Positions 1 to 5,458 of a DNA stretch of 5,458 nt are shown one piece after another. Each line of letters starts with the position of its first letter. The first letter of the stretch is position 1. This stretch comes from Desulfurobacterium sp. (GTDB taxonomy: Bacteria; Aquificota; Aquificia; Desulfurobacteriales; Desulfurobacteriaceae), in assembly GCA_003978805.1 (NCBI GenBank), contig QNYI01000134.1, forward strand, positions 1 to 5,458, given 5' to 3'. Under the pieces are notes generated by a model. The model was given only the letters and a program-made list of their open reading frames with translations, searched no databases and had not been told where the DNA came from. Made by a program: the position numbers and the translations under genes.

Positions 1-2
1 AG

Positions 3-263
3 ATAGACGATAGGGAAATCGGAGAGGCACTATGGGAGAATAAGCACGGGTTACAAGGGCTAATCGAAAAGCAAAAATTAAGCCCGTTACGTTTCGACTG
101 TATGTACCAAGGAAAGCCCGAAAGCGCAGAGGGATTACTGTACGGAGAATTCGCCACATACACCAAATTACCGACCACCACCACTAAGGGAGCAATGATA
201 GATACAGCGGACAAAGGAGATGATTATTGCCTCCTTCTCCCTTCCTTGAAAGCCGTCAACTGA
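3..263 (+). CDS. Phage terminase large subunit, internal fragment (partial at both ends)
   Basis: Plus-strand frame 3 is open from the window edge to a TGA at 261-263 (86 codons). It resembles the end of the ATPase domain and the start of the RNase H-like nuclease domain of a terminase large subunit, the motor that packages and cuts phage DNA. Visible signatures are GEALWENKHG near residues 7-16, the linker-type run MYQGKPESAEGLLYGEF near residues 34-50 (compare the family pattern YxQxPxPxEGxLF), and IDTADKGDDY near residues 66-75, where the first Asp would be the first metal-binding acid of the nuclease. The style recalls terminases of Bacteroidota phages, from memory and not from a search. 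Family resemblance ends near base 230; the last roughly 11 codons are antisense to the helicase gene and are probably not terminase. The N-terminal ATPase lies outside the window and the nuclease is cut. Leucine codons are mostly TTA/CTA, unlike the CTT/CTC seen in parts of the neighbouring genes I checked, which supports a different origin. Confidence 0.78.
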   Translation: MDDREIGEALWENKHGLQGLIEKQKLSPLRFDCMYQGKPESAEGLLYGEFATYTKLPTTTTKGAMIDTADKGDDYCLLLPSLKAVN

Positions 264-2192
264 GTTTACCTCAACTTTAAAGTCCCTCTCTAAGAGGAGC
301 TGTTTTATGAGCTTTACCTGAGCAGCGTAGGGAGTTATTATCCCGATATCTTTACTTTCAAGGCCGATCCTGTGGAGCTCTTGGGCAATCTCTACCGCCA
401 GCTTAGCTTCCTCGTAATTTTCATAAGAGGTTGAACCCTCCGGCTGGAACTCAAAGGCGTTAATACTTGACGTATCAAGGAAGGCTAAAGGCTCTCTGGG
501 GTCTAACACCTCCTTAAACCTTTCGGGCTCTTCTAAGTCAAAGTCCGCTAAAGTATGTTCCCTAACGCTCTCAGCAGCTTTCAGTTTCCCCCCGTAGAAC
601 TCCCTGTTCGGGAACTCCATTATCTTCTCGTTCATTCGGTACTGAACTTCAAGCATCGTGGAGAGCTCCGGATGACCATTTATGAGCTTCTCAAAGAGAG
701 TCCTCTCAAGCTCCTTAGCCTCCTCGCTCATTACGGTCGGCGGAAGTTGCTTGTGGTCTCCGGCTATGTAGAACTTGTCTGCTCTCATTATCGGGATGAG
801 GGTTGAAGGTTCAACCTGCTGGCTTCCTTCGTCTATAACCGCAACGTCAAAGTGAAAACCTTCAAGGAGCTCCGACTTCACCATTGAGTTCGTTGAAACG
901 ACAACGTCGGCCTCGGTAATTATCTCCCTGAAGATAATGCTCTCCATCTCCTTAAGGGCTTTAATCCTAACGTCAATCTCGTAGTTTGTGAGAATCCAGT
1001 TTGCCATTGAGCGGAGTGTCTTTTTGGGAACTCCCCTAAAGCTCTTACCCTTCCTGCCAAAGTAGACTATCTCATCATCGCTCATTCCCCTTCTAAGCTG
1101 GGGAACGGGCTTTTTGTACTGGTCTCTCTTCTCTATCAGCTCCCTTACCCTATCCCACCCCTCCCTTACCTTGGCGGCCTTTTCGTGCTCTTCAAAGAGG
1201 GCAAAGATTGAGTACCTTTCAAGCTCCTCAAGAACCCTCGCAGGGTGGCCAATGCGGACGAGCTTGAGCTCCGGGTATTTAGAAAGGTTTAAGAGGATGT
1301 TGTCTGCCGCTATGTTTGAATCTGCCGTTGCAAGGACTTTCTTACCCTGTTTTACAAGCTGGACGATGAGCTCCGTTAAGGTGCTCGTTTTACCCGTTCC
1401 CGGGGGGCCGTGAATTAGGTAGAAGTCCTTTGCGCCGAGAGCTCTCTTTACAGCCTTAACCTGAGTTTCATTTAACCTTTTATCAACGAGCTCAAACTCT
1501 ACCTCCTCTGCAGGCTCAGGTTCCTTAAGTCCCAAAATGATGTTCCTTATTTCCCTCTGCCTTCCGACTGCGTGGCGGAGCTCCTCTAAGTTCTCCTCCA
1601 TCCTCTTAAAGGTCACGTCGTTAATGTAGAGGTCAACCCTGACACCTTTCCTGTATACCCAGTTGGGAGGCCTGTTCTCAAAGGCTACGGTAATCGTTTT
1701 CTCCGTAATCCTCGTAACGGTTCCCAATAGGTCGCTCTTTAGCGGATTCCCCTTGCTGACTAAGACAACGTCGCCGACGGCAATTTCTGTCTCTATGGGC
1801 TTTTCCCTCCAGAACCTAACAAGGTGGAGGTGGAACTTCGTCCCCGCTTTCGTTCCCTTAAGGTCAAGGACGGCGTGCCCGAGGAGTTCCCTCTCCCTTC
1901 CAGAAAGCTTCCTTATCTCCTCCTCCTGGGCTTCTATCTCTGCAAGCCTTTCAACGTCAATTAACAGCTTAAACTTCTCAACGTAGTTGTGAACCGTAAC
2001 GATTTCCCTTACCGTTTCCTCATCGGGAACCATCCCCTCAAAGAGTCTACAGAGGGACTCGTCCTTTAAGTAGACAAGGGTCTGACCGTTTGCAACGTAA
2101 ACCTTACTGATATCGTGCTTCCTAAGCCCTAAGTGTTTCAGTTCCCTGTTAAGCCTCTTCCCTTCAAAAACACCGTTTAAAAGAATCGGCAT
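168..2192 (-). CDS. UPF1/IGHMBP2-like superfamily 1B DNA/RNA helicase, C-terminally truncated
   Basis: This is an ATP-dependent helicase of the TIGR00376/IGHMBP2-UPF1 type, presumably acting on nucleic acid in the cytoplasm. Residues about 135-195 look like the beta-barrel insert (EIAVGDVVLVSKGNP onward). Core motifs follow in order: Q-motif LNETQ (240-244), Walker A GPPGTGKTS (262-270), motif Ia LATADSNIAADN (287-298), STNSMV (433-438), Walker B DEGSQ (454-458), motif III GDHKQLPP (478-485), motif IV QYRM (517-520) and motif V VDGFQGREK (645-653). Homology stops at Arg662. The last 12 residues (663-674) are read from the antisense of the terminase fragment, so motif VI (usually like NVALTRAK, with the arginine finger) and the C-terminus are missing. 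As drawn, the product should be unable to couple ATP hydrolysis normally. The ATG at 2192 is supported by an SD sequence. The gene lies 15 bases after the complex II E subunit, probably in the same transcript, with no obvious functional link. The family call is firm; the substrate is unknown. Confidence 0.9.
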   Translation of the reverse strand: MPILLNGVFEGKRLNRELKHLGLRKHDISKVYVANGQTLVYLKDESLCRLFEGMVPDEETVREIVTVHNYVEKFKLLIDVERLAEIEAQEEEIRKLSGRERELLGHAVLDLKGTKAGTKFHLHLVRFWREKPIETEIAVGDVVLVSKGNPLKSDLLGTVTRITEKTITVAFENRPPNWVYRKGVRVDLYINDVTFKRMEENLEELRHAVGRQREIRNIILGLKEPEPAEEVEFELVDKRLNETQVKAVKRALGAKDFYLIHGPPGTGKTSTLTELIVQLVKQGKKVLATADSNIAADNILLNLSKYPELKLVRIGHPARVLEELERYSIFALFEEHEKAAKVREGWDRVRELIEKRDQYKKPVPQLRRGMSDDEIVYFGRKGKSFRGVPKKTLRSMANWILTNYEIDVRIKALKEMESIIFREIITEADVVVSTNSMVKSELLEGFHFDVAVIDEGSQQVEPSTLIPIMRADKFYIAGDHKQLPPTVMSEEAKELERTLFEKLINGHPELSTMLEVQYRMNEKIMEFPNREFYGGKLKAAESVREHTLADFDLEEPERFKEVLDPREPLAFLDTSSINAFEFQPEGSTSYENYEEAKLAVEIAQELHRIGLESKDIGIITPYAAQVKLIKQLLLERDFKVEVNSVDGFQGREKEAIIISFVRCIYHCSLSGGGR
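207..230. other. Junction between terminase and helicase sequence (shared segment of about 24 bases)
   Basis: Read on the plus strand, these bases encode ADKGDDYC, which fits the terminase nuclease motif. Read on the minus strand they encode AIIISFVR, which fits the stretch just after helicase motif V (compare the UPF1-like pattern SVDAFQGREKDFIILSCVR). To the left only terminase is recognisable; to the right only helicase. Both families therefore end inside the same short word, with codons in register on opposite strands. I infer a chimeric join through a short shared sequence. Whether it arose during assembly or in a real genome cannot be told from the window. I noticed no target-site duplication, att core or inverted repeat. 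Confidence 0.75.
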
Positions 2193-2199
2193 TGACTCT

Positions 2200-2204
2200 A
2201 CCTC
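2200..2204 (-). promoter_or_regulatory. Shine-Dalgarno sequence of the helicase gene
   Basis: The minus strand reads GGAGAGGTAGAGTCA directly before the ATG at 2192, giving a GAGGT core with a 7-base spacer. It fills the whole 15-base gap after the upstream stop codon, so the helicase can be translated independently from the shared transcript. Confidence 0.7.
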
Positions 2205-2207
2205 TCC

Positions 2208-3068
2208 CTACACAAGGCTAAAAGATACAAAGTTCCTGTGGAGACCGAGCTCTTTCGGCTCTATTCCGAGGGCAAGGCCGACAAGCTGGGGAACGTGGAG
2301 GACAGGGATCTGGAAGTTCTCGCCGATTGCCCTTAGAGCTCTCCCCTGATTCGCATCAAGGTTCATGTGGCACAGTGGGCACGGAGTTACTACGCAGTCT
2401 GCACCGCTATCCTTTGCATCCTTAAGGTTTAACCCCGTTAGTTTCATTGAAATCTGCGGTGCAGGCCAGAAGGCGTGAAAACCGCAACACTCAAGCCTTC
2501 TAACGCCAGAAACGGGAGTCGCGCCGAGGGCCCTTACAATTTTTTCAAGGGACTGAGGGTTCTCTGAAGGTTCATAACCGATGATGTCCTTCGGCCTTAT
2601 CGTATGACAGCCGTAGAAGGGATAGACTTTAAGCCCTTCTAAAGGACTCTTAACTCTCTCCCTGAGTCCTTCCTCCCCGAACTCTTCAAGGAGAACCCAG
2701 TGGAAGTGTTTAACGTCAACCGTTCCTTTATACTCAAGGCCGACCTCGGCAAGTATCTCGTTTACTTTCTCCTTCAAGTCATCGTCGTTGTCAAGGTGGT
2801 ACTTGGCGCTCCTTAAAACGAGGAGACAGGTGCTACATACCGTAACGATATCCCTTCCTTCCTTTTCAGCATAAGCTAAGTTCCTTGCGTTAACAGCTAT
2901 GTCAAGGACGTCTTTTACCTCTTCAAGAACCCCCGCTCCACAACAGCTAAACTGCGGAAGTTCAACCATGTCAATTCCGAGTTCCCTCGCAACTGCAACT
3001 GTTGCTTCGTAGAGCTCCTTAGACGCTCCCTTAGCTGCACATCCCGGATAAAAGGCGTACTTTCCCAT
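2208..3068 (-). CDS. sdhE: Complex II subunit E: CCG-domain (HdrB-like) protein of class E succinate dehydrogenase/fumarate reductase
   Basis: This 286-residue protein matches the heterodisulfide reductase subunit B family in length and has two complete CCG repeats. Repeat one has Cys10 (FYPGC), Cys42-Cys43 (SCCGAG), Cys78 and Cys81 (CSTC). Repeat two has Cys154 (FYGCH), Cys194-Cys195 (ECCGFH), Cys230 and Cys233 (CPLC). In HdrB these ten cysteines bind two noncubane [4Fe-4S] clusters, so the same is predicted here. No signal peptide or convincing transmembrane helix is seen. In class E enzymes (SdhE/MfrE) this subunit replaces the haem-bearing membrane anchors and exchanges electrons with quinone or another carrier; in methanogen thiol:fumarate reductase the same module is fused to the iron-sulfur subunit. 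Its ATG overlaps the stop of the iron-sulfur subunit gene by one base (TAATG), implying translational coupling. A free-standing HdrB is the main alternative, made unlikely by the context. This sdhE is not the FAD-assembly factor of the same name in E. coli. Confidence 0.9.
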   Translation of the reverse strand: MGKYAFYPGCAAKGASKELYEATVAVARELGIDMVELPQFSCCGAGVLEEVKDVLDIAVNARNLAYAEKEGRDIVTVCSTCLLVLRSAKYHLDNDDDLKEKVNEILAEVGLEYKGTVDVKHFHWVLLEEFGEEGLRERVKSPLEGLKVYPFYGCHTIRPKDIIGYEPSENPQSLEKIVRALGATPVSGVRRLECCGFHAFWPAPQISMKLTGLNLKDAKDSGADCVVTPCPLCHMNLDANQGRALRAIGENFQIPVLHVPQLVGLALGIEPKELGLHRNFVSFSLV

Positions 3069-4033
3069 TACTCAACCTCCATAGCGGCTTTCATTACCTT
3101 GCGAAGGCCTTCATGCTCGGCAATAGGTTTTAGGATGGGGGAGTGAGCCTTCCCTTTGAGTATCATCTTTATACCCATAGGCAGGTTTTCAAGAATTCCT
3201 TTAATACCCTTCGTTCTGAGGGGTAAGAGAACTTCGTTGAGCATTCCAGACTCAAAGAGGGATTTGTAGAAGGCAGTAACGTGTCTTGCGCCGGGATTGT
3301 TCTTGAGGCCGACTTCTATTGAGAGACCCCTCAATTTCATTATACCGTTAACGGGGGCTACGTGCTTTGGACAGACGTCCGCACACTTCTCACACCTAAC
3401 GCAGTTCCACATGTCAAAGGTATAACCTATCTTTGCCCTCTCCTTCTTAAGCGCATCCCTCGGGTCTACGGCAAACCTGTAGACCCTCGCAAGGGGGAAA
3501 GGTCCTGCGTAGTTATCGTCAACTTTTACTATCCCGCAAGCAGAGTAACAGGTCGTACAGAGGATACAGTCGGTAAACCTGTCAAACTTCTTAAGCTCCT
3601 CAGGGTAAACCCTACACTCCTCATCAAGGGTATCGGGAACAACCTCACGATCCGGGATAAGGTAAGGTCTCATTTTCTCCATCTTCTTAATGGCGACGTC
3701 CCAGTCAACGATTAAATCCCTTATTACTTCCATGTTATCAATAGGTTCTATCGTAAGAGTGTCTGTTCCGTAAACGTCCAACTCCCTAAAAACCTGTGTT
3801 TTACACGCAAGCTTGGGGTAGCCGTTAATCTTCACAGAGCAGGAGCCACAAATGGCACTCCTACAGAAAGCCCTGAAAGAGAGAGTAGGGTCTAAGTTGT
3901 CCTTTATAAACTGGAGGGCCTCTAAAATAGTCATTCCCTTTACTACTTCTATTTCATACTCCTGATAGTAAGGCTGAGAATCCTTCTTAGGGTTGAACCT
4001 TCTTATCCTGAAAGTGACTTTTCTTTTTTCCAT
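3068..4033 (-). CDS. sdhB: Succinate dehydrogenase/fumarate reductase iron-sulfur subunit, class E type
   Basis: This electron-transfer subunit links the flavin of subunit A to the CCG subunit. The N-terminal ferredoxin fold carries the [2Fe-2S] ligands Cys57, Cys62, Cys65 and Cys77 (CRSAICGSC...LAC). The C-terminal half has CILCTTCYSAC (Cys156, 159, 162, 166) and CVRCEKCADVCP (Cys211, 214, 217, 221). Classical E. coli FrdB has CxxxxxC at the start of the last motif and holds a [3Fe-4S] cluster; Cys214 here sits where E. coli FrdB has Val207, supplying a fourth ligand and predicting a second [4Fe-4S] cluster. At 321 residues it exceeds the roughly 240 of classical subunits; the extra length is a C-terminal tail from about residue 240. 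It lies 13 bases after subunit A, with a strong SD, and its stop overlaps the next start. The name frdB would be equally valid, since direction is not visible. Family call certain, cluster type inferred. Confidence 0.95.
   Translation of the reverse strand: MEKRKVTFRIRRFNPKKDSQPYYQEYEIEVVKGMTILEALQFIKDNLDPTLSFRAFCRSAICGSCSVKINGYPKLACKTQVFRELDVYGTDTLTIEPIDNMEVIRDLIVDWDVAIKKMEKMRPYLIPDREVVPDTLDEECRVYPEELKKFDRFTDCILCTTCYSACGIVKVDDNYAGPFPLARVYRFAVDPRDALKKERAKIGYTFDMWNCVRCEKCADVCPKHVAPVNGIMKLRGLSIEVGLKNNPGARHVTAFYKSLFESGMLNEVLLPLRTKGIKGILENLPMGIKMILKGKAHSPILKPIAEHEGLRKVMKAAMEVE
3075..3080 (-). promoter_or_regulatory. Shine-Dalgarno sequence of the E subunit gene, inside the end of the iron-sulfur subunit gene
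   Basis: The minus strand reads GGAGGT, then TGAGTA, then ATG: a consensus SD with a 6-base spacer. It overlaps the codons for the last residues (Glu-Val-Glu) of the upstream protein. Together with the TAATG overlap, it supports the start at 3068 and coupled synthesis of the two subunits. Confidence 0.8.
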
Positions 4034-4037
4034 CTCT

Positions 4038-4043
4038 ACCTCC
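4038..4043 (-). promoter_or_regulatory. Shine-Dalgarno sequence of the iron-sulfur subunit gene
   Basis: The minus strand reads GGAGGT followed by AGAG and the ATG at 4033, a full-consensus SD with a short 4-base spacer. It lies within the 13-base gap after the TAA of the flavoprotein gene and supports the chosen start. Confidence 0.75.
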
Positions 4044-4046
4044 GCG

Positions 4047-5458
4047 TTAGTACTTCCTCTCCTCAGGCTGGAACTTCGTTATCTTGACAGGCTTCCAGCT
4101 TACCTTAAGCTCCCCGTCGTCTCCCCTTTCAATTATGGAGTGTTTGAGGAAGTTATCGTCGTCCCTCTTGGGGTAGTCAAGCCTGAAGTGAGCTCCACGG
4201 CTCTCTTTCCTTTCAAGAGCTCCGAGAACTATCGTTTCGGCCACCTCAACCATGTTGAGGAACTCTAAGGTCTGCTGGAGGTTAGTGTTAAAGGTCATAT
4301 CCGTATCGTAGACCTTAATCTTCTTAGCCCTCTCCTTAATCTCCCTGACCTTTTCAAGGGCTTCCTTCATCTTCTTCTCTTCCCTGAAGATACCGGCTCC
4401 GTAAGTCATCACGTCGCTGAGCTCGTTCCGAAGACTTGCAAGCTTTTCAGAGCCGTCGTTGTTGAAGAGAGAACGTATCCTCTCTTCCTGTTCCTTAACG
4501 GCAGACTCTTCAAACGGAAGGAGCGAAACTTCGGATACGTAGTTGACGGCATCTTTCCCTGCCAGCTTTCCAAAGACTACTATGTCAAGGAGTGAGTTCC
4601 CTCCCAGCCTGTTAGCGCCGTGAACAGAAACGCATCCACATTCACCTGCAGCGTAAAGACCTTTAATCCTTGTTCTGCCGTGTATATCCGTATCTATTCC
4701 ACCCATTGAGTAGTGAGCCGTCGGTCTAACCGGAATGGGTTCTTCAATTGGGTCAACGCCTTCAAAATCAATCGCGAGCTCCCTAATCTGGGGAAGTCTC
4801 TCTAAGATCTTCTTCCTCCCCAAGTGCCTCAAGTCAAGGTAAACAAACTCGTTGCCTTCAGAGTCCCTAAATCCCCTTCCTTCAAGGATTTCTGTCTCTA
4901 TTGCACGGGAGACAAGATCCCTCGGAGCAAGCTCCATCTTCTCGGGAGCGTATTTCTTCATAAACCTTTCACCATTCCTATTTATCAGGTATCCCCCCTC
5001 ACCCCTTGCACCTTCAGTAACGAGAATCCCCGTTCTCCTTAGACCAGTTGGGTGGAACTGAACGAACTCCATATCCTTTAAGGGAACACCCGCCCTTAAA
5101 GCCATTGCCGGGCCATCACCCGTGTTGCCGAGGGCGTTTGAAGTCCTCTTCCAGTAAATCCTTGCGTGTCCACCGGTAGCAAGAATAACAGCCTTTGCCC
5201 TAATTCCCTCAATCTTTCCCGTTCTTAGGTCTAAAGCTACAATCCCGGCAATTCTCTCACCGTTGTGGACGAGAGAAAGAGCAAACCACTCGTTTAAGAA
5301 CTCAACGCCGTTCTTAATACACTGCTCGTAGAGAGTCTGAAGCATCACGTGACCGGTCTTGTCGGCTGCGTAGCAGGTTCTCGGGAAAGAAGCTCCCCCA
5401 AAGGGTCTCTGGGCTATCTTCCCGTTTTCAAGCCTTGAAAAAGGAAGTCCCATATGCT
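4047..5458 (-). CDS. sdhA: Succinate dehydrogenase/fumarate reductase flavoprotein subunit, 5' end beyond the window
   Basis: This is the catalytic subunit interconverting succinate and fumarate at an FAD. The frame is open to the right edge. The Met at 5453 is not the start: it falls inside HMGLPFSR, an internal motif also found in E. coli SdhA (ELEHMGLPFSR). About 100 N-terminal residues, with the FAD-binding glycine motif and the covalent flavin His, are therefore missing. Counting from that Met, visible motifs are RPFGG (16-20), LATGG (91-95), FHPTG (133-137), TEGARGEGG (146-154), PRD with the family's catalytic Arg (177-179), PTAHYSMGGI with the substrate His (244-253), GLYAAGE (265-271), HGANRLGGNSLLD (278-290) and RGAHFRLDYPKRD (419-431). 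All active-site residues expected in this part are present, so it should be catalytic. Because the N-terminus is missing, a Tat signal, and so periplasmic or cytoplasmic location, cannot be judged. It heads the visible part of the sdhABE-type operon; frdA is an equally fair name. Confidence 0.95.
   Translation of the reverse strand, partial: HMGLPFSRLENGKIAQRPFGGASFPRTCYAADKTGHVMLQTLYEQCIKNGVEFLNEWFALSLVHNGERIAGIVALDLRTGKIEGIRAKAVILATGGHARIYWKRTSNALGNTGDGPAMALRAGVPLKDMEFVQFHPTGLRRTGILVTEGARGEGGYLINRNGERFMKKYAPEKMELAPRDLVSRAIETEILEGRGFRDSEGNEFVYLDLRHLGRKKILERLPQIRELAIDFEGVDPIEEPIPVRPTAHYSMGGIDTDIHGRTRIKGLYAAGECGCVSVHGANRLGGNSLLDIVVFGKLAGKDAVNYVSEVSLLPFEESAVKEQEERIRSLFNNDGSEKLASLRNELSDVMTYGAGIFREEKKMKEALEKVREIKERAKKIKVYDTDMTFNTNLQQTLEFLNMVEVAETIVLGALERKESRGAHFRLDYPKRDDDNFLKHSIIERGDDGELKVSWKPVKITKFQPEERKY

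Noticed and set aside
1..263. Real prophage insertion into the helicase gene as the preferred explanation
   Set aside because: A terminase is seldom at a prophage end, both genes are cut mid-domain within the same short word, and no integrase, att core or duplication is visible. Not excluded, but weaker than a chimeric join.
555..1986. Plus-strand open frames of 83-107 codons across the helicase gene
   Set aside because: They lie antisense to a well-conserved helicase, show no family motifs and have no clear SD sequence. Treated as shadow frames.
168..2192. Cas4-, Dna2- or defence-associated helicase
   Set aside because: No nuclease domain, cas gene or defence gene is fused or adjacent. The motif set and N-terminal barrel fit an ordinary UPF1/IGHMBP2-like helicase.
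4021..4029. T-rich run that could look like a terminator tract
   Set aside because: It is the antisense of the Lys-rich N-terminal codons (MEKRK) of SdhB. No hairpin precedes it.
3362..4268. Plus-strand open frames opposite the iron-sulfur and flavoprotein genes
   Set aside because: They are antisense to cysteine motifs and active-site codons of genuine genes, and their translations look like random hydrophobic sequence.
4824..5061. Two overlapping plus-strand open frames opposite the flavoprotein gene
   Set aside because: Both are antisense to conserved SdhA sequence and overlap each other in different frames. No support as genes.
5451..5453. ATG at 5453 as the start of the flavoprotein gene
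   Set aside because: The Met lies inside the conserved internal motif HMGLPFSR, the frame is open to the window edge, and the FAD-binding N-terminus is missing. It is an internal residue.
1..5458. tRNA, rRNA, riboswitch, CRISPR array or insertion sequence
   Set aside because: Reading both strands gave no cloverleaf, direct-repeat array, terminal inverted repeats or transposase. Recurring short words such as ttccct are antisense of Arg-Glu and Gly-Lys codons and SD-like purine runs.

Overview
The window is a tightly packed block of four minus-strand genes joined at its left edge to a short, unrelated plus-strand phage fragment. In transcription order (right to left) the block holds the flavoprotein subunit of a succinate dehydrogenase/fumarate reductase (5' end cut by the window edge), its iron-sulfur subunit, a CCG-domain (HdrB-like) 'E' subunit, and a UPF1/IGHMBP2-like superfamily 1 helicase. 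Gaps between genes are 13 bases, a 1-base TAATG overlap, and 15 bases. Each internal start has its own Shine-Dalgarno sequence, so this reads as one operon. No promoter, terminator, RNA gene, CRISPR array or insertion sequence is visible, and no stretch over 300 bases lacks a gene.

The first three genes form a 'class E' (non-classical) complex II, the type described as SdhABE, MfrABE or thiol:fumarate reductase-like. Electrons would pass between the FAD site of subunit A, three Fe-S clusters in subunit B and two predicted noncubane [4Fe-4S] clusters in subunit E. Subunit B has an extra cysteine that predicts a [4Fe-4S] cluster in place of the usual [3Fe-4S]. No cytochrome b or membrane-anchor subunit lies in the window. 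Such enzymes run fumarate reduction in the reductive TCA cycle or anaerobic respiration, or succinate oxidation; the sequence alone does not give the direction.

The Lys/Glu/Arg-rich proteins, compact operon, class E complex II and TIGR00376-type helicase suggest a thermophilic or anaerobic bacterium, perhaps Aquificota (for example Desulfurobacteriaceae-like). This is an inference with low to moderate confidence.

The left edge is the anomaly. Bases 3 to about 230 on the plus strand encode part of a phage terminase large subunit resembling those of Bacteroidota-type phages. Bases from about 207 onward, on the minus strand, encode the helicase, which stops being helicase just after motif V and lacks motif VI. 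The two genes share a segment of about 24 bases (207-230) in which both proteins still match their families. The simplest reading is a chimeric join at a short shared word, either an assembly error or an illegitimate recombination. The 12-residue helicase tail and the last residues of the terminase frame should not be treated as real protein sequence. I see no convincing new biological system; the most interesting genuine biology is the complex II variant.
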